Positions 32,428 to 40,480 of a stretch of DNA of 64,000 bases are shown piece by piece. Positions within the stretch are counted from its first letter, which is position 1. Every line of letters begins with the position of its first letter. This DNA comes from Rhodococcoides fascians A25f (GTDB lineage Bacteria > Actinomycetota > Actinomycetes > Mycobacteriales > Mycobacteriaceae), in the NCBI RefSeq assembly GCF_000760935.2, contig NZ_CP049744.1, positions 5,115,501 through 5,179,500 of the forward strand, read 5' to 3'. The notes under the pieces are model-generated. The model saw only the letters and a program-made list of their open reading frames with translations. It did no database searches and had not been told where the DNA came from. The translations under genes and the position numbers were made by a program.

Positions 32428-33342
32428 ATGACCGACCTCGACGAGATCGCCATGCGCCATCTCCGCTACTTCCTCACCGTGGTCCGCGAGGGCAGCGTGT
32501 CTGCGGCAGCCAAGGAACTGCGTATCGCCCAGCCGAGTCTGAGCAATCAGCTGCGCAAGCTCGAAGCGCGTGTCGGCGTCGAGCTGTTCGCCCGCTCGGC
32601 CGGTGGGATGACCCTGACGCCTGCCGGCAGAATCTTCCTCGACGGCGTGGAGACCATTCCCACCCAGTTCAGAGCGGCAGTTGCCAATGCTGTGCGAGCA
32701 GAACACAACTGGTCGATCGGGGTGTGTTCGGGCGTTCCGTCGCACGTCATCGAGTTGGTGGAACGAGCGCTCGAGCGGCAGGCCCGGGATGCAATGGGGA
32801 CCTCGGCCAGCATCGAACTGCGCTCGGCCGGCTCGACGCGACAGGCCACGCTGCTCGAGCACGGAGAGCTCAGCTTCGGGCTCGCGCGGTTGCCGCTCGA
32901 CAACGACCGGCTGGTCGCCGCGCAGGTGTGGCGCGAGGAGCTCGGTGTCGTGGTGGGCAAACACCACCCGTTCGCCGCCGGCCCCACCGTCACCTGGTCG
33001 CAGCTCGTCACTCAACGACTTCTGTGGTTCGACACCGCGAAGGCCCCGCTCTACGCAAGCTCACTCCTCACCGCCCTGCATGCGGCCGGTTGGGCACCCG
33101 ACCTCGTGGTTGCCGACACCAGCCGCCACATCTTGTTCCAGCATCTCCTGCAGACCAACCCCGATCTGGTGTCGTTGCGGCCACGGTCGGCGATCGAACC
33201 GGATCCCATCCTGCAGTGGAAATCGATCTCCGACGGGCCCGCGCTGGAAGAGAGGCTCGGCCTCACCGCCATGCAGGGAACCGACTACGCCGAGATCGTG
33301 CAACGCGCCGCCGTGGCCAGTGGATGGCTGTCCGGGGTATAG
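32428..33342 (+). CDS. LysR-family regulator
   Basis: A 304-residue LysR protein. The N-terminal helix-turn-helix is LRYFLTVVREGSVSAAAKELRIAQPSLSNQLRKLEARVGVELFAR, followed by the linker LTPAGRIFLDG and a periplasmic-binding-like effector domain. It diverges from the MFS gene at 30933-32243 and presumably regulates it. Confidence 0.9.
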   Translation: MTDLDEIAMRHLRYFLTVVREGSVSAAAKELRIAQPSLSNQLRKLEARVGVELFARSAGGMTLTPAGRIFLDGVETIPTQFRAAVANAVRAEHNWSIGVCSGVPSHVIELVERALERQARDAMGTSASIELRSAGSTRQATLLEHGELSFGLARLPLDNDRLVAAQVWREELGVVVGKHHPFAAGPTVTWSQLVTQRLLWFDTAKAPLYASSLLTALHAAGWAPDLVVADTSRHILFQHLLQTNPDLVSLRPRSAIEPDPILQWKSISDGPALEERLGLTAMQGTDYAEIVQRAAVASGWLSGV

Positions 33343-33466
33343 CAGTTTCGATATGTGACAACGGCCACTTGCCGGTACATGGCTCGGTACACACTGTTAG
33401 CGTCGGCAGCGTTCACAGCGGTCGGATCGACCGGCCGACACTTCCCTCCCGTTGTCAGGAGCTGCA

Positions 33467-33676
33467 ATGCCGATACTGCACATCGTTCAAACCCCGGGAC
33501 AGTCGCCCGAGGCGAAGAAGGAACTGCTGGAGAAGCTGACGTCGACCTACGTCGAGGTCACCGGCGCAAAGCCCGCCAGTGTCTGGGCGACCATCGAAGA
33601 GGTGTCGAAGGACGACTGGTCGATCGGCGGCGAGACGCTGGCCGATCGCGCCGCGAAGGCAGCGCTGAGTTCGTAA
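33467..33676 (+). CDS. 4-oxalocrotonate-tautomerase-family protein
   Basis: A 69-residue tautomerase. After Met removal it begins with Pro1 (PILHIVQTPGQSPEAKKELL), the catalytic base of the family, and has the usual TYVEVTGAKPASVWATIEEV segment. The Arg expected near residue 11 is replaced by Gln or Pro, so the substrate may differ from oxalocrotonate. AGGAG at 33457-33461 fixes the start. Tautomerases act on enol/keto acids, which fits the acid-handling genes around it. Confidence 0.82.
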   Translation: MPILHIVQTPGQSPEAKKELLEKLTSTYVEVTGAKPASVWATIEEVSKDDWSIGGETLADRAAKAALSS

Positions 33677-33692
33677 CCCGCGCAACGTGACT

Positions 33693-33734
33693 GGATCGAC
33701 CGAAGGCGTGTTCTTCAGCGCTTTCGGTCGATCC
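33693..33734. terminator. Hairpin between convergent genes
   Basis: GGATCGACCGAA (33693-33704) pairs perfectly with TTCGGTCGATCC (33723-33734). The right arm lies in the last codons of the leftward LysR gene. It could end transcription from the tautomerase gene and from the opposite side. Confidence 0.5.
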
Positions 33735-34680
33735 GCTTCGGATCGATCGTCGGAGCTCCCGAGAACTGGTGCCGCCGAGAAACGATGAAATCGCGGAACA
33801 GCTCCACCGGTGGCGGCAAGGTCCGATCGCGCAGCCACACCAGTCCGATTTCTCGGAACGCATCCTGATCGATCAGTTCGAGCTCGACGATATTGGGCCA
33901 CCGAGCTGCCGTCGGCGGCATCACCGCAACACCGAGTCCGGAGCTCACCAATCCACGGATCGTCTCGGATTCTCTGCTCGTGAACACCACATTGGGACTG
34001 AAATCGGCTCGAGTACACAGCTTTCGCACTATGTCGCTGATCCAGTAGAAGTCGGGGAAGCCGATGAACGCTTCGCCCTGAACCTCGCGCAGCAACACCG
34101 AACGCTGCTGTGCGAGTCGATGACCGCGCGGCACCAGCAGGCGGAGGTACTGGATTTGCACCGTCACCGTCTCGATTTCAGGAGACGACGGGGGCGGTGA
34201 GATGAGTGTGAGGTCGATTGCATTGCACCTCAATGCATCCAGAAGATCTTCACCGCTTCCCTGCATCAAGTCGATCGACACCCGGGGGTATCGAGTATGG
34301 AAGTCGCGGACTATGCGCGGAACGGCATCGCCACCCATGGTGAGCGGAAAGCCGAAAGACACCTTTCCTCGACCGGGGTCGACTGCCTCGAGCGTGTGCG
34401 CAATTCCCGCTTCGATCTCCTCGACGGCACGTTCGACGTACTGAGCGAAGATCTTGCCGGCCGGCGTGAGGCGCACCGAGCGGCCACGTCTCACGAACAG
34501 TTGGATGCCGAGTTCCTCCTCGAGCCGGGCCAACGACCGACTCATCGTGGGCTGCGGAACACCCAGCGCAGCAGCAGCATTGGTCATGTGTTCGGATTTC
34601 GCAACCGCTGCGAACTGCGCCAGCTTGGGCATCAGATCCGCAGCTGTCACCGCCGCGCCGGTCTCCCCCTCATGCATCAT
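33715..34680 (-). CDS. LysR-family regulator (acid-catabolism type)
   Basis: A 321-residue LysR protein: LAQFAAVAKSEHMTNAAAALGVPQPTMSRSLARLEEELGIQLFVR for DNA binding, then LTPAGKIFAQYV and a sensing domain with GKVSFGFPLTMGGDAVP. It diverges from an MFS gene and FAD dehydrogenase gene across a gap containing CAAT-tgatc-ATTG. The layout (LysR, MFS, flavoprotein) resembles the tricarballylate utilisation cluster of enterobacteria, in which TcuR, TcuC and TcuA fill these roles. Confidence 0.9.
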   Translation of the reverse strand: MMHEGETGAAVTAADLMPKLAQFAAVAKSEHMTNAAAALGVPQPTMSRSLARLEEELGIQLFVRRGRSVRLTPAGKIFAQYVERAVEEIEAGIAHTLEAVDPGRGKVSFGFPLTMGGDAVPRIVRDFHTRYPRVSIDLMQGSGEDLLDALRCNAIDLTLISPPPSSPEIETVTVQIQYLRLLVPRGHRLAQQRSVLLREVQGEAFIGFPDFYWISDIVRKLCTRADFSPNVVFTSRESETIRGLVSSGLGVAVMPPTAARWPNIVELELIDQDAFREIGLVWLRDRTLPPPVELFRDFIVSRRHQFSGAPTIDPKRIDRKR

Positions 34681-34696
34681 TGCATGGATAATAGGT

Positions 34697-34709
34697 CAAT
34701 TGATCATTG
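34697..34709. promoter_or_regulatory. Putative LysR operator
   Basis: CAAT (34697-34700), TGATC, ATTG (34706-34709) is a perfect short dyad in the 63-base gap between the LysR gene and the divergent MFS gene; TCAATTGATCA overlaps it. It is a good candidate for the LysR recognition site. Confidence 0.5.
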
Positions 34710-34743
34710 GACGCATCTGCGGCATCTGCTTACTGTCGCAGCC

Positions 34744-35991
34744 ATGACCAACGACACCGCCACTGCCTCGTCGAACCGTCGGAGCACTGGACTCCTGGTT
34801 CCGACCGACCGTCGGTATCGGCGTGCGATGGTGGCTCTCTTCAGTGCCGGCGTGAGCGTGTTCCTGCTGCTGTACGTGACCCAGGGTCTGTTGCCCCAGT
34901 TGGCATCCGGACTTCACGTGACTCCGGTGATTGCCAGTCTCACCATCTCGGCCACCACCGCAGGCGTTGCCATCGGACTCATCCCCATGAGCAGCCTGTC
35001 CGAAATCGTCGGGCGCGTACCGGTGATGACCGGGTCGATCTTCACCGCCGCGTCCATCGGAGTGTTACTTCCGCTGTCTCCCAACGCATGGTGGCTGATC
35101 TCGTTGCGTGCCGTCCAGGGATTGGCATTGGCCGGCCTGCCCGCCACCGCGATGGCATACCTGGCCGATCGAGTCGACCCGCGGTACACCACCGCCGCGA
35201 TCGGGATCTATCTGTCCGGCAACAGCATCGGCGGACTCGGCTCGCGGTTCCTTGCGGGTGTGGTCTCGGAATTCGCGGGCTGGCGGATCGCTCTGGGCGT
35301 TCTCGGATTCACCTCCATGGCGTGTGCCGTCGTTTTTCGGCTGCTGATACCCGGCGAGGGCGCTCGACCGGAACAACCCCTGACTCCCCGAGCTCTGGTG
35401 AGAACACTCGGCCTTCACTTGCGAAACCCCCTGCTGTTGCGCTTGTATCTCCTCGGTGCCCTGTTCATGGTGGTGTTCGGCGCGGTGTACACGGTGCTGG
35501 GATTCCGTTTGGAGGCAGATCCTTTCGGTCTCACCGAGGGTGCCGTCGGAGCGTTCTTCCTCATCTACCTGGTAGGAACGGTCATCAGCCCGCGCGTGGG
35601 CCGCGTCGCCGGAAAGATCGGCGTGAACCGGACGCTTCTGGCAGGTGCAGCTCTGGCAGCAGTGGGAACCGTTGTGACGCGTGCCGATTCACTGATCGCC
35701 ATCGCGATCGGCCTGTCGATCGTCACCGCCGGATTCTTCACCGGCCACGTCGTGGCATCGGCGAGCGCAAGCTCCTCGGTATCCACCGCACGAGCGCAGG
35801 CGTCGGCTCTTTATCTCACGGTCTACTACGTGGCTAACAGTGTGGGTGCCACCGTCGCCACCGCCACGTTCCATTCCCACGGATGGAACGGCGTCACCGT
35901 TCTGTGCCTGTGCTGCATGGCGCTCGCCGCAATCGTCGCACTGACGCTCCCCAGGAAAGTTCGACCGACCGAGAACGAGGACCTCTCATGA
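34744..35991 (+). CDS. MFS transporter
   Basis: A 415-residue transporter with twelve hydrophobic segments, starting RYRRAMVALFSAGVSVFLLLYVTQGLLPQLASGLHVTP and carrying SLSEIVGRVPVMTGSIFTAA after helix 2. The pattern is of the YnfM/AraJ-like group, usually exporters, rather than the citrate/tricarballylate importer TcuC. Its stop overlaps the next start (ATGA), so it is coupled to the flavoprotein gene. Direction and substrate are uncertain. Confidence 0.85.
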   Translation: MTNDTATASSNRRSTGLLVPTDRRYRRAMVALFSAGVSVFLLLYVTQGLLPQLASGLHVTPVIASLTISATTAGVAIGLIPMSSLSEIVGRVPVMTGSIFTAASIGVLLPLSPNAWWLISLRAVQGLALAGLPATAMAYLADRVDPRYTTAAIGIYLSGNSIGGLGSRFLAGVVSEFAGWRIALGVLGFTSMACAVVFRLLIPGEGARPEQPLTPRALVRTLGLHLRNPLLLRLYLLGALFMVVFGAVYTVLGFRLEADPFGLTEGAVGAFFLIYLVGTVISPRVGRVAGKIGVNRTLLAGAALAAVGTVVTRADSLIAIAIGLSIVTAGFFTGHVVASASASSSVSTARAQASALYLTVYYVANSVGATVATATFHSHGWNGVTVLCLCCMALAAIVALTLPRKVRPTENEDLS

Positions 35992-37418
35992 AGCATGTGG
36001 ATGTGATCGTCATCGGCTGCGGTGCGGCCGGATTGGCCAGTGCCGTCAGCATTCTGGAGCACTCACCGGGCGCGCAGCTGTTGGTTCTCGAGCGCGCGTC
36101 GGTACGCCATCGCGGTGGCAACACGGCATGGACATCGTCGTTCTTTCGTACGACCGCAGAGGGTGACCCGTCCATCGATTTCGTCGAGCGAATGCACTCG
36201 TTGAGCGAGGGACGGACCCCGAGCGAGCACATCGACGCCCTCGCTCTCGGCTGCCGACAGACCATCGAATGGTTGAGCGGCACACACGACATCCGATTCG
36301 TCACCGACAACACGTACTTCCTGACGTCCAAGGGTCCGCGGCTCATGCCGCAGGGCGGTGGAGCATCGATCGTCGAGAAGCTGGTGCAGTCGGCCGAACG
36401 ACTCGGAGCCCAATTCCGCTACGAATCGAAGGTGATCGGACTGTCTCGACTCGACGAAGGCTGGGAGGTGACGATCGACGGACCCGACGGCGCGTACGAC
36501 GTGCGGGCTGCCCATGTAGTGGTTGCATCTGGCGGCTTCGAGGGGTCACCCGACCTGCGGAAACGCTACCTCGGTCCTACAGCCGAGGCCATGCGGACCA
36601 TCGCCCCGGGCGGCAACTACAACGACGGCGCGTGCATCGAATTCGCCGTGCACAACGGCGCGGCCCGCGGGGGCCAATACGACCGTTTCCACGGTGAGCC
36701 GACCGATGCGCGGTCCACTCGTCCCGAAGCGTTGGTGATGGCGTACCCCTACGGCATCGTCGTCGACTCTCACGGTCGGCGGTTCCTCGACGAAGGGTCC
36801 GATTCACCCGACAACACCTTCGAGGAGCTGGCCTACCGGATCTGGCGCGATGCACACCAAAGCGCTTACCTCATAGCCGATTCCCGGCTGCTCGATATCG
36901 TCGGCATCGACCGGGCAATCCTCACCGACCGCCCGCCGTACACCGCGTCGACAGTTGCCGGACTGGCCGAGCGTATCGACGTCCCGGTCGACGAGCTCGA
37001 ATGGACGATCTCTCGGTTCAACGATGCCTGCACCACAGGTAAATTCGACCCACACTCCTGCGATGGCCTCGGCACACAGGGGCTGCTTCCACCCAAATCG
37101 AACTGGGCCCGGCCACTGACCGAGGCACCGTTTCTCGCCTGGCCGTTGGCGTGCGTCATCACCTTCACCTTCGGTGGACTGGCCACGGATGCGTCGGGAC
37201 GAGTTCTGGACACCGCAGGCAGTGCTGTTCCCGGCCTGTATGCGGTGGGCGAATCTGCTGGGATCTACTACAACACCTACCCCGGAGCCACCTCGGTACT
37301 CCGCGCCCTGAACGGGGGCCGCCTACTGGGCTCCACCATCGCCATCATCCCCACAGAAGACGCTGCCCCACAACCGCTCTCATCGGACCGAGATCGAATG
37401 TCTTCGCATCCGGCATGA
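35988..37418 (+). CDS. FAD-dependent tricarballylate-dehydrogenase / fumarate-reductase-like flavoprotein
   Basis: A 476-residue flavoprotein. The dinucleotide loop is VIGCGAAGLASAVSI, and HRGGNTAWTSSFFRTT, VVVASGGFEGSPDLRKRYLG, FTFGGLATDASGRVLD and VPGLYAVGESAGIYYNTYPGATS are features of the TcuA/FrdA family. The family oxidises or reduces C4-C6 di- and tricarboxylates; residues such as the Arg in LRALNGGRL and Ser/Thr of YNTYPGATS sit at the substrate site in homologues. No iron-sulphur TcuB partner is found, so the electron partner is unknown. Starts at an ATG overlapping the MFS stop. Confidence 0.85.
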   Translation: MKHVDVIVIGCGAAGLASAVSILEHSPGAQLLVLERASVRHRGGNTAWTSSFFRTTAEGDPSIDFVERMHSLSEGRTPSEHIDALALGCRQTIEWLSGTHDIRFVTDNTYFLTSKGPRLMPQGGGASIVEKLVQSAERLGAQFRYESKVIGLSRLDEGWEVTIDGPDGAYDVRAAHVVVASGGFEGSPDLRKRYLGPTAEAMRTIAPGGNYNDGACIEFAVHNGAARGGQYDRFHGEPTDARSTRPEALVMAYPYGIVVDSHGRRFLDEGSDSPDNTFEELAYRIWRDAHQSAYLIADSRLLDIVGIDRAILTDRPPYTASTVAGLAERIDVPVDELEWTISRFNDACTTGKFDPHSCDGLGTQGLLPPKSNWARPLTEAPFLAWPLACVITFTFGGLATDASGRVLDTAGSAVPGLYAVGESAGIYYNTYPGATSVLRALNGGRLLGSTIAIIPTEDAAPQPLSSDRDRMSSHPA

Positions 37419-37776
37419 GGTAGGGCACGAGAATGCGCATCGCGTATTCGCGGTGTTCGAGCAGAACCTCGAGATGAGCGTCCGACGCCCCCTCGACGGT
37501 CGCGTCGGACACGATGGCGTACGAGCGAAGATCGTCGGACGTGGCTCGCAACCGTCCGACGAGTTGCTGATGAACCGACATGGTCGACGACGCATCCGCC
37601 TGCCCCTCCGAAGGGAGAACCCTCTGACCGAGCGAGATGTGATTGACGACAGCCACCGGTTCGAGTCCCCACCTCTCGCTGATTCGTTCGGCGGCGATCT
37701 CGACACACACGTCGAGTAGATCGTCGAAATCTTCTTGGCACTCGGCGCTCGTCACTTCTCGCCACTTCGTCATCAT
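37345..37776 (-). CDS. Hypothetical protein
   Basis: A 143-residue leftward gene (MMTKWREVTSAECQEDFDDLLDVCVEIAAERI at the start, then HREYAMRILVPYLMPDA). It overlaps the last 74 bases of the convergent flavoprotein gene. A GGGGG-containing site precedes the two alternative ATGs. No family recognised. Coding appearance (acidic helical part, hydrophobic end) is good, but the size of the overlap lowers confidence. Confidence 0.6.
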   Translation of the reverse strand: MMTKWREVTSAECQEDFDDLLDVCVEIAAERISERWGLEPVAVVNHISLGQRVLPSEGQADASSTMSVHQQLVGRLRATSDDLRSYAIVSDATVEGASDAHLEVLLEHREYAMRILVPYLMPDAKTFDLGPMRAVVGQRLLWG

Positions 37777-37926
37777 CGAAAACCCCCATCGTCGGCCGGC
37801 TGCCCCACTACTTCGACGGCGCCCGACAGCAAACGGTTCCCAAAAGTCGTACATTCGTGCCAGTTTTGCTGCCTTCCAGCAGACGCACGTGTCGATGGGC
37901 TCGCCCGGACCTCGACTAGACTCCCG

Positions 37927-38808
37927 ATGCAGGAAGGGGAGAAAGCGGGTCGGTGCGTCGTGGAGGATCACTGGTACCGGCGCATGTTCGCCTCCAGCCC
38001 CGTGGCGCAGGCTCTCTCCGACGCCGACGGATTGTTCGTCGACGTCAATGCCGCCTACTGCGAACTCGTCGGCTTGTCCTCCTCGGAACTGTTGGGTCGA
38101 TCCGCGACGGTGCACACTCACCCGGACGACCTCGCACTCCACGGAAGCGTCGAGGATCTGATGGCCGCCGGGATGGCCGCGAACAAATCCGTGAAGGCCG
38201 AGGTGAGGTTCGTTCGACCGAACGACGAGATTCGCTGGGTTCTCCTGACTCTGGTTCCTTTCACCGGTCCGTCCGATGCCGAGTGGACGCTCGCTGCCGC
38301 TCTCGATATCACCGAACGAAAGGAAGTCGAGGACGGCATCCTGCGTGCGTCCCGAACAGATCAGCTGACCGGGGCACTCAACCGTCGCGGCTGGTCGGAC
38401 TACGCGGTGTCCGTCATCGACGGCCATTCGGTCGACACCGTCGTCGCGGTTCTCGATCTGGACCATTTCAAACAGTTCAACGACAACTTCGGCCACGCAG
38501 CGGGCGATAGGTTGCTGCGCGACTTCGCGTCGGCGGCCCGTGAGTGTATCGGCGTCGATGGACTTCTAGCACGTTGGGGCGGAGAGGAATTCGTGATCAC
38601 TCTGCGCAACTGCGATCGTCGTGGCGCTCTTCGATCACTCGAGGCTCTGGCATCCGCCACCGCGACTTCGGGTGTGACATTCTCCGCCGGATACACGCTC
38701 CAGCGACCGAACGAAGGTCTTCGCCACACACTCGACAGAGCCGACGCATTGATGTTTCAGGCGAAGCGCGCCGGCCGCAATCGAATGTTCACCGACGCAC
38801 CTCGCTGA
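37927..38808 (+). CDS. PAS-GGDEF diguanylate cyclase
   Basis: A 293-residue signalling protein. The PAS domain (SPVAQALSDADGLFVDVNAAYCELVG, then HTHPDDLALHGS) is followed by a PAC end (AALDITERKEVED) and a GGDEF domain. The active-site motif is GGEEF (WGGEEFVITLR), which is functional in known cyclases. There is no RxxD inhibitory site five residues before it, so the enzyme may lack product feedback. No membrane helices. The ATG at 37927 is the first plausible start; a GTG at 37960 is possible. Confidence 0.85.
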   Translation: MQEGEKAGRCVVEDHWYRRMFASSPVAQALSDADGLFVDVNAAYCELVGLSSSELLGRSATVHTHPDDLALHGSVEDLMAAGMAANKSVKAEVRFVRPNDEIRWVLLTLVPFTGPSDAEWTLAAALDITERKEVEDGILRASRTDQLTGALNRRGWSDYAVSVIDGHSVDTVVAVLDLDHFKQFNDNFGHAAGDRLLRDFASAARECIGVDGLLARWGGEEFVITLRNCDRRGALRSLEALASATATSGVTFSAGYTLQRPNEGLRHTLDRADALMFQAKRAGRNRMFTDAPR

Positions 38809-38915
38809 GACGGTGCGAGTGCTTCCCGAAACTTGCCGATCCAGCAAACTTACTTGCCATACAGCCGCATGGGCTGACACTCTGACATCTGTACGCCACC
38901 GCGAAAGGCCATGGG

Positions 38916-39536
38916 ATGACACACGCATTCGACAAGAACTACTGGGAGCAGCATTGGAATGATCGAACATCCCACACCGCCCAGGCCAATCCGTATCTCG
39001 TCGAGGAGACAGCAGGTTCGACACCCGGCACCGCACTCGACGCGGGCTGCGGTGCGGGAGCGGAGGCGATCTGGCTGGCCGGGCAGGGTTGGCAGGTCAC
39101 CGGTGCCGACATCTCCGCCGCCGCTCTCGCCACCGCCGCGCAGCAGGCCGAGGGGGCGGGCGTCGACGTCACCTGGATCGAGGCCGATCTGACCACCTGG
39201 AGTCCTGACGAGCGATGGGATCTGGTGATGACCCACTACGCGCATCCGTCGATTCCGCAGTTGGACTTCTATCGACACATCGCCCAGTGGGTGGCACCGG
39301 GTGGTTCGTTGCTCATCGTCGGACACCTGCACGACGGCGGGCATCACCATTCACACGGGGACGACGAACAGCCGCCGCACGAGGCCACCGTCACCGCGAA
39401 AGACATCACTGCTCTGTTCGACGCCACAGCGTGGCGCGTCGACACCGCAGCCGAACGCTCGAGGACGGTCGGCGGACCGGCCGGTCACTCGAAAACGTTG
39501 CGCGACGCGGTGGTTCGAGTCACGCGCCAGACCTGA
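38916..39536 (+). CDS. SAM-dependent methyltransferase (class I)
   Basis: A 206-residue methyltransferase: LDAGCGAGAEAIWLA is the SAM motif I, GADISAAALATAAQQA the second, WIEADLTTW the third, then DLVMTHYAHP. A histidine-rich loop (HLHDGGHHHSHGDDE) follows, which is unusual and could bind metal or be a substrate lid. Similar proteins include TehB-like and thiopurine-type enzymes; substrate unknown. A GAAAGG site precedes the start. Confidence 0.85.
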   Translation: MTHAFDKNYWEQHWNDRTSHTAQANPYLVEETAGSTPGTALDAGCGAGAEAIWLAGQGWQVTGADISAAALATAAQQAEGAGVDVTWIEADLTTWSPDERWDLVMTHYAHPSIPQLDFYRHIAQWVAPGGSLLIVGHLHDGGHHHSHGDDEQPPHEATVTAKDITALFDATAWRVDTAAERSRTVGGPAGHSKTLRDAVVRVTRQT

Positions 39537-39595
39537 TCTGGCGTCGCAGCGGCTCGGGTGTACGGTCCGGTGATGCAAGGCAAAGAACCGTACCG

Positions 39596-40084
39596 ATGGT
39601 GATATCGCAGCAAGACGACGCCGAAAGCCGAGTCGCTGACGCCGTTCTGGCGATCACCGGCGGAAGCCTGTCGTCGATGACGGAGATCCTGCGGGACCTG
39701 GGTGACGAGTTGGCCAACACGAAACCGGACCTGCCAGGTGCCAACAGTCCGTACGCCATCGTGTTCCACTGCGTAGCCGTGATCGAGTACTGGGCGGGCT
39801 CGGTGATCGCTGGCCTGAAGATCCCGCGGGACCGCGCCGCCGAGTTCACTGCCACAGGCCGGGTCGACGATGTGATCACCCGGCTCGATGATGTTCGGGC
39901 GCGTCTACCCGAGTGGGTGGATGTCGCACTACGCGAAGGGATTCGCGATCGGACCGTCATCGGCACCACACGCCCGGAGCTCGCAACCGCCACCCCGGAG
40001 TGGGTGTTGACCCACTTGGTGCGCGAGCTGGCCCAACACCTCGGCCAGCTCGAAATCACACGCGACATCCTTCGTCAGGAGTGA
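39596..40084 (+). CDS. DinB-like (DUF664-type) protein
   Basis: A 162-residue four-helix protein of the DinB superfamily: LSSMTEILRDLGDELANTKPDLPGANSPYAIVFHCVAVIEYWAG, then a helix and WVLTHLVRELAQHLGQLEITRDIL. Candidate metal-site histidines are His in VFHC, in LTHLV and in QHLGQ, matching the usual three-His site. Related enzymes are thiol-dependent transferases, including mycothiol-dependent ones, in actinobacteria. Ends four bases before the convergent gene. Confidence 0.8.
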   Translation: MVISQQDDAESRVADAVLAITGGSLSSMTEILRDLGDELANTKPDLPGANSPYAIVFHCVAVIEYWAGSVIAGLKIPRDRAAEFTATGRVDDVITRLDDVRARLPEWVDVALREGIRDRTVIGTTRPELATATPEWVLTHLVRELAQHLGQLEITRDILRQE

Positions 40085-40088
40085 CCCC

Positions 40089-40379
40089 TCAACGATCGAT
40101 GGTGACGTTCGGCCACGGTGGCCGTCTCACGACCGCCGCACATCCCAGTGTCGCTGCAATGAGGCCGGTGAGTGCACCGATGAGATGGATACGGCCCATA
40201 TCGACAGCCGGAGTCCACGTGGCCGTACCGTCGGTGATGGTGAACAACCCCACGGCGGTCTCTGCTCCCCGAGCCGATCGACGCGATACCGGCAGAATGG
40301 TCGTGCGGTCGTCCACTCTGACGGTCTCGCCGTATTGCACGGCCGATGGGCTGAACACGTCGGGCAAGCGTGAGGTCAT
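40089..40379 (-). CDS. Small protein with one membrane helix
   Basis: A 96-residue frame with a polar start (DRTTILPVSRRSARGAETAVGLF) and a hydrophobic stretch (IHLIGALTGLIAATLGCAAVV) near the end. GGGAG five bases before the ATG at 40379 supports it. No family recognised; it may be an envelope protein. It converges on the DinB-like gene. Confidence 0.5.
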   Translation of the reverse strand: MTSRLPDVFSPSAVQYGETVRVDDRTTILPVSRRSARGAETAVGLFTITDGTATWTPAVDMGRIHLIGALTGLIAATLGCAAVVRRPPWPNVTIDR

Positions 40380-40480
40380 GGGCACTCCCGGAGTCGACGG
40401 ACGGACATCGCGGTCAGACTACTCGTGCACAGACTCTTCCGGACGTTCCCGAATGCCGCCGCCCCGCTCCTCGGTAGTTA

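Noticed and set aside
38809..38915. Riboswitch before the methyltransferase gene
   Set aside because: I could not fold the region into any SAM-type riboswitch that I know.
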